DNA of 64,000 nucleotides, from contig NW_026570224.1 in NCBI RefSeq assembly GCF_019649055.1, positions 1,860,001-1,924,000 of the forward strand, written 5' to 3'. Shown in pieces: positions 60,278-64,000 of the stretch. The position numbers and the translations under genes are program-made. Every line of letters begins with the position of its first letter. Within the stretch, counting starts at the first letter, position 1. Source of the DNA: Paramacrobiotus metropolitanus (lineage: Eukaryota > Tardigrada > Eutardigrada > Parachela > Macrobiotidae). The notes below the pieces were generated by a model, which did no database searches, was not told where the DNA came from, and saw only the letters and a list, made by a program, of their open reading frames with translations.

Positions 60278-63266
60278 ATGGCTTCGGTTGGAGGAGACTG
60301 CGTTGCGACATACAATGGTAAAATGACGGAAAGCTTGGAAAGGATTGTTTTTGCTGATGAGTCGCTTTCGGACGATAACAAGCGCCATGTTGAGCCATTC
60401 TTGCGAGGCCACTTCGATCCGCAAGAATACTCTCGTGAAGTACTGCATAATTCCTCTGTATCCTTGGCCGAGCACCTTTCTACGATCGACAGTACAATAT
60501 CCATCCTCGACAGCAGTCTGAAAGGGCGCGTGGTCGACGATCACGAAGCGCTGACCAGCAACATTGTGGCACTGGACGGACTGGAAGCGTCGCTCATCGA
60601 TCTGGAAGCAGCTACCAGTGCGATTTTGGAAAGCACTGGCCACAGCCTGACGTCCTTCAGGAAACTGTATGATAACTATTCCGCCCGTTTGGTGGAATGT
60701 GAGCGTACCAAGAGTGCGCTGGATTTATTGCGAAAAGTCAGCAAAGTGACGGCGACAGCGCAGACACTGCGTGCATCTCTCGCCAGTGATCGTTTGGAGT
60801 TCTCCAAAGCAGCTGTCGCGGTTCACGATCTTGGAGGAGTTTGTGATGATCCAGAACTGCGCAACGTCGTAGCGCTGAATGAAGACCTGCCGTTCGTGGA
60901 AAATATTGTGAGAAATCTCCCGGTGATGTTGACACACAGCCTCTCCGAAGGACTGGAAAAACAGGATTTGTCGTTGATTGCGGAGATTGTCGATGCATCG
61001 CTTTTGCTTAAGCTGTCTGCACAGCTGCTGGAAGGTGAGATTTCAGTAATTACTGTTACTGACACGTCAGTACAGTTTTTCATTTGCCGCTTTTTTACTA
61101 TTTTGGTGCATAGTATCGAAACCAGAGTTTCCACTGTCCAGAACCTGCACCTGATGATATTAGTTGCCATTTCATAATAGATTAAACGTGATTTGGATTA
61201 CTATATTCGCACATAGCGAAAGTTGACAGGCGCAAATTTTAATATGATTCAAACGATAATTTGAATAATCGCGTTGGTGGCAGCTGGAGTTCGAAATGCG
61301 TAAAAATTGTTTGTTGGCGTAGTCCGCATTTTTATGATTTTCAGAGTTGACACAAAAGTTATTGGATGGTTTCCGTACCCAGATTGAGGAAGGATTAAAC
61401 ATTCATCTTTTGGCGAAATCCGATGCGGGGAAGAACACGGGGAAAGTTCCGGGGCGTACCACTCTTCCTTCGGTGCAAACATCGCCCGCGCTGCGCACGG
61501 CATTCTGGTCGCGCATGGATGCCATTTTCAGTCTTATATGTCAGAATCAAATTAAAATTGAACTGCTGGAATCGGTGTACATACGTCGTTTTGACGAGTA
61601 CGTGTTGTATGTGGTGGATGCTCCGGATGTCGAAGAAGGCCGAATTAGTGAGGGTTTTTTCGTTGCCGCGTTGGATATTCTGAAAGCCAGTCTGATGCGA
61701 TGCGGAAAAGAGTCTTCGTTTTTACAGCAGACACTGGAGAACGAATATCCGCGTCTCCTGAAAATGACAAAAGAATGTCTAGGCCGTTTAAGAAATGCCA
61801 GTTTGTTTTTGGATTTTTCTCTGGACAACCGATCCAGCGCTACATGGCTGTTTCGGAGTGCTGTCGAATCGTTTCAAGAGTTATTCATTTCTCGCTCGCT
61901 TTCAAGACTGCTGGATCCGGTAAATGTTGGTTTTGCTGATTCGAATGTTTGCCCCTCATCGGATGACGTGGAAAGCTTGGTACGGGCCATCACCAATGAA
62001 ATAGTCATTTGTCCATCTGATGAAATTTTGGGAATTTTGATTTGTAACAATGTGGGCAAGGCTTTGCGGACGACGTACATCAAGTTGGATGAGATGGTTG
62101 CGAGTGGTGGTGAAGCAACGCAAATAATTGGGGGTTTAACCGTGAAGCAGAATCGCAATTTTCAGATTGTTAACATTTCCATTTATTTGAAAGAACGCTT
62201 ACAACAACTTCTCGACACAACGTCGGTGGCTCTTCCGGTCAGCGGTAAGACCGCCATCGTGGACGTACTGACAACCTACGAAGTACCGGTGAAGAGTGTT
62301 TTGGGACCTCTAATGAACTCCATATTGGATTCGGTTGAAGCTATATTGTTGACAATGCATCAGGAAGACTTTTCACTAGGTGAAGGGGAGGTTGACTCAA
62401 ATGAAATGCTGGACTCGCCATGTTCCTTGTACATGCGGGAACTGCAGGTTGGTTTATCTAGCGGAATTCTTATCTAGCGCATAATAGCCTTGGTGCTTAG
62501 TGTTCGATTACTCCACTTTTGGACCGCTTAATACTGCATCAAATTTGTGTAGAATGCCGATGAGCAAGATAAGCTGTTAGCTTGAATACTTATCGAAAAA
62601 TGCGCAGATTTGTGAATTTGAGATTCTTCTGCGATAGTAACGCTTCGTATGGTTGCAATAAAACTGAAATGTTTTCAGGATTTCTTGCATCGAATCCAGC
62701 AAGTGTTTTTCGCTCCGTTAGACTCCAACAAACCGATCATGCGCTCATTCATTGTTGCGTTCGCTCAGCGCTGTTTGAAACTGTTCGTGCGTCATATCAG
62801 CTTAATCCGTCCGGTTGGCAAACAGGGTCGTTTGAAGTTGGCCACGGACTGCGCCCAGCTGGAAGCCGCTCTGGCCCCATTGAATCTCCATCATTCCGAG
62901 TACGGAAATGCCCTGCAGATCCTCAAGGCTATGCGCCCACTACTCTTCCAGACGCCAGCCCAAATTGCGCACAGTCCATACTTGGGAACAGTTATTCCCT
63001 ACAGTACAGTGCTGCATCATCTGTTTTCCCGAGCTCCGGTGGAGTTGCAGTCACCTTTTCAAGCTTCAGGATGGTCCGTCAGTAGGTACTGTAGATATCT
63101 CGATGAACATCCAAGGGAAATGGAACGATTGATGATAATTAAAGCCAGTTTAGATAATTACGCAAATACCGTGAGAAGCCGGGGTGAGACACATTATGCG
63201 GTGATTTATCCGCTTATGCGTGAAATGCTCGGTAAAGCTTTGGAAATAACACACTCAGATTCTTAA
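60278..63266 (+). CDS. COG5: Conserved oligomeric Golgi complex subunit 5
   Basis: Lobe B subunit of the COG tethering complex, which recycles Golgi glycosylation enzymes by retrograde transport. Three exons: 60278-61034, 61345-62457 minus its last ten bases (donor after 62447), and 62679-63266; phases 1 and 0 agree, 815 residues (human about 840). Landmarks: GHFDPQEYSREVLHNSSVSL near the start, VDDHEALTSNIVALDGLEA, a long helical region, and NIHLLAKSD. Then follow RTTLPSVQTSPALRTAFWSR, FLQQTLENEYPRLL, SRSLSRLLDPVN and ATQIIGGLTVKQNRNFQ. The third exon has RSFIVAFAQRCLKLFVRHIS and LIRPVGKQGRLKLATDCAQL. Two in-frame ATGs occur at 60278 and 60323; the first is chosen because it extends the acidic N-terminus without stops, but either could be used. 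It is largely helical throughout, as expected for a CATCHR-fold tether. Confidence 0.92.
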
Positions 63267-64000
63267 ATATTTGTTGTTTACTTTATATATTTTGGTTTGC
63301 TTTTTGTATGCCTTTTTATAATTTGTTGTTTTTCACTTCTCGTCATGGCTGAAAATGAAAGGAGTCGACTGAAATGTATTGTTTTCAAGACATTCTTGCC
63401 GAAAACATGATGTTCGGCTGCTCGGTTTTAAAAATTATATAAATTATGATACATAGTTATTTATCATATTAAAAATTTCATCAATTAAAACGCTCGGTGG
63501 ATACTATGGTCTTATGGAAATTCCACTGAGTGAGTCAGTATTTCAGTTACAAAATTAATTTACAGTTTTAAGTACACTTGCGAAATCTTTGGCAGTTTGC
63601 AAACAATCCGATTTCTCGTATATTGTGCATGTGCTCCGGATATGATTATATTCCAGTAAGACATAAAATGTGTTGACCACCAAAGAAAGTTAAAAATGGT
63701 AAACGAATAGTTATTATTGGCTTACAAATCGTTTAGGTATAGTACAGGTTTCTGTGTCTGACGCGATATCTACAAGTACTATCTATGTAGCTTTGCAGAG
63801 TAGCATACTTTGTATTAAAGTTATCACGTCATAATTATGATGCAGTTATAACACTTTTAATTCTTACTCAGTTAGCTCTATGAAACGAATCTGTGTGATT
63901 CAAAAAGCATGTGGTATGAATATGTTGGACTTGAATGCACAAAAAATGTTTTAGTCTACCTTTGTGCTGCTTTATGTAAACTTCGTGGCCGACAATTAGC
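63267..64000. other. Downstream of COG5
   Basis: AT-rich 3' flank. No further exon is visible before the window ends. Confidence 0.5.

Noticed and set aside
1-64000. tRNA, rRNA, CRISPR array or bacterial-type operon
   Set aside because: Reading by eye found no tRNA-like cloverleaf with a B box, no rRNA segments and no regularly spaced direct repeats; all confident genes have spliceosomal introns.

Overview
This is a 64-kb piece of a compact animal nuclear genome. Every confident gene is interrupted by GT-AG introns, most of them about 50-200 bp. The products are animal housekeeping and developmental proteins: a SoxD factor, BRD7/9, SEC63, IST1, TP53RK, haspin and COG5. Exons are clearly richer in GC than the AT-rich introns and spacers. 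A small invertebrate (protostome) is most likely. A tardigrade-like genome would fit, but that is a guess from gene content and compactness. I saw no prokaryotic operons, CRISPR arrays, tRNA or rRNA genes.

Layout. 1-8133: long AT-rich upstream region of a SoxD gene. 8136-10329 (+): SoxD. 11597-15896 (-): BRD7/9, with a possible small membrane-protein gene inside its 1.4-kb intron. 16847-24729 (-): three tandem GDAP1-like glutathione-transferase-fold genes with identical intron phases but different C-terminal tails. 25073-25576: a foldback element made of three concentric inverted repeats. 25995-26826 (+): TP53RK/Bud32. 27683-30824 (-): a divergent enhancer-of-polycomb-like (EPL1 domain) gene, with a 164-bp PIF/Harbinger-like MITE in one intron. 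33056-34622 (+): IST1. 35110-39128 (-): SEC63 in 16 exons. 39.2-43.2 kb: gene-poor, with a degenerate tandem-repeat block at 40.9-42.45 kb. 43257-45711 (-): a chromo-barrel protein without an MRG domain. 45.7-49.8 kb: gene-poor and AT-rich, with a strong hairpin at 48.8 kb. 49852-52692 (-): a full chromo-barrel plus MRG-domain protein. 53629-58050 (+): haspin kinase. 60278-63266 (+): COG5.

How the genes relate. The genes do not form one pathway, but chromatin regulators are numerous: SoxD, a BRD7/9 SWI/SNF subunit, an EPC-like protein, two MRG-family chromo-barrel proteins (EPC and MRG15 are both NuA4/TIP60 subunits in other eukaryotes) and the histone H3 kinase haspin. SEC63, IST1 and COG5 act in membrane trafficking, TP53RK in KEOPS tRNA modification, and the GDAP1-like trio probably at mitochondrial or peroxisomal membranes.

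Gene models were assembled by hand. I joined exons where splice sites and reading phase agreed, and checked that each total is a whole number of codons. Homology calls rest on recalled family motifs, not on searches.
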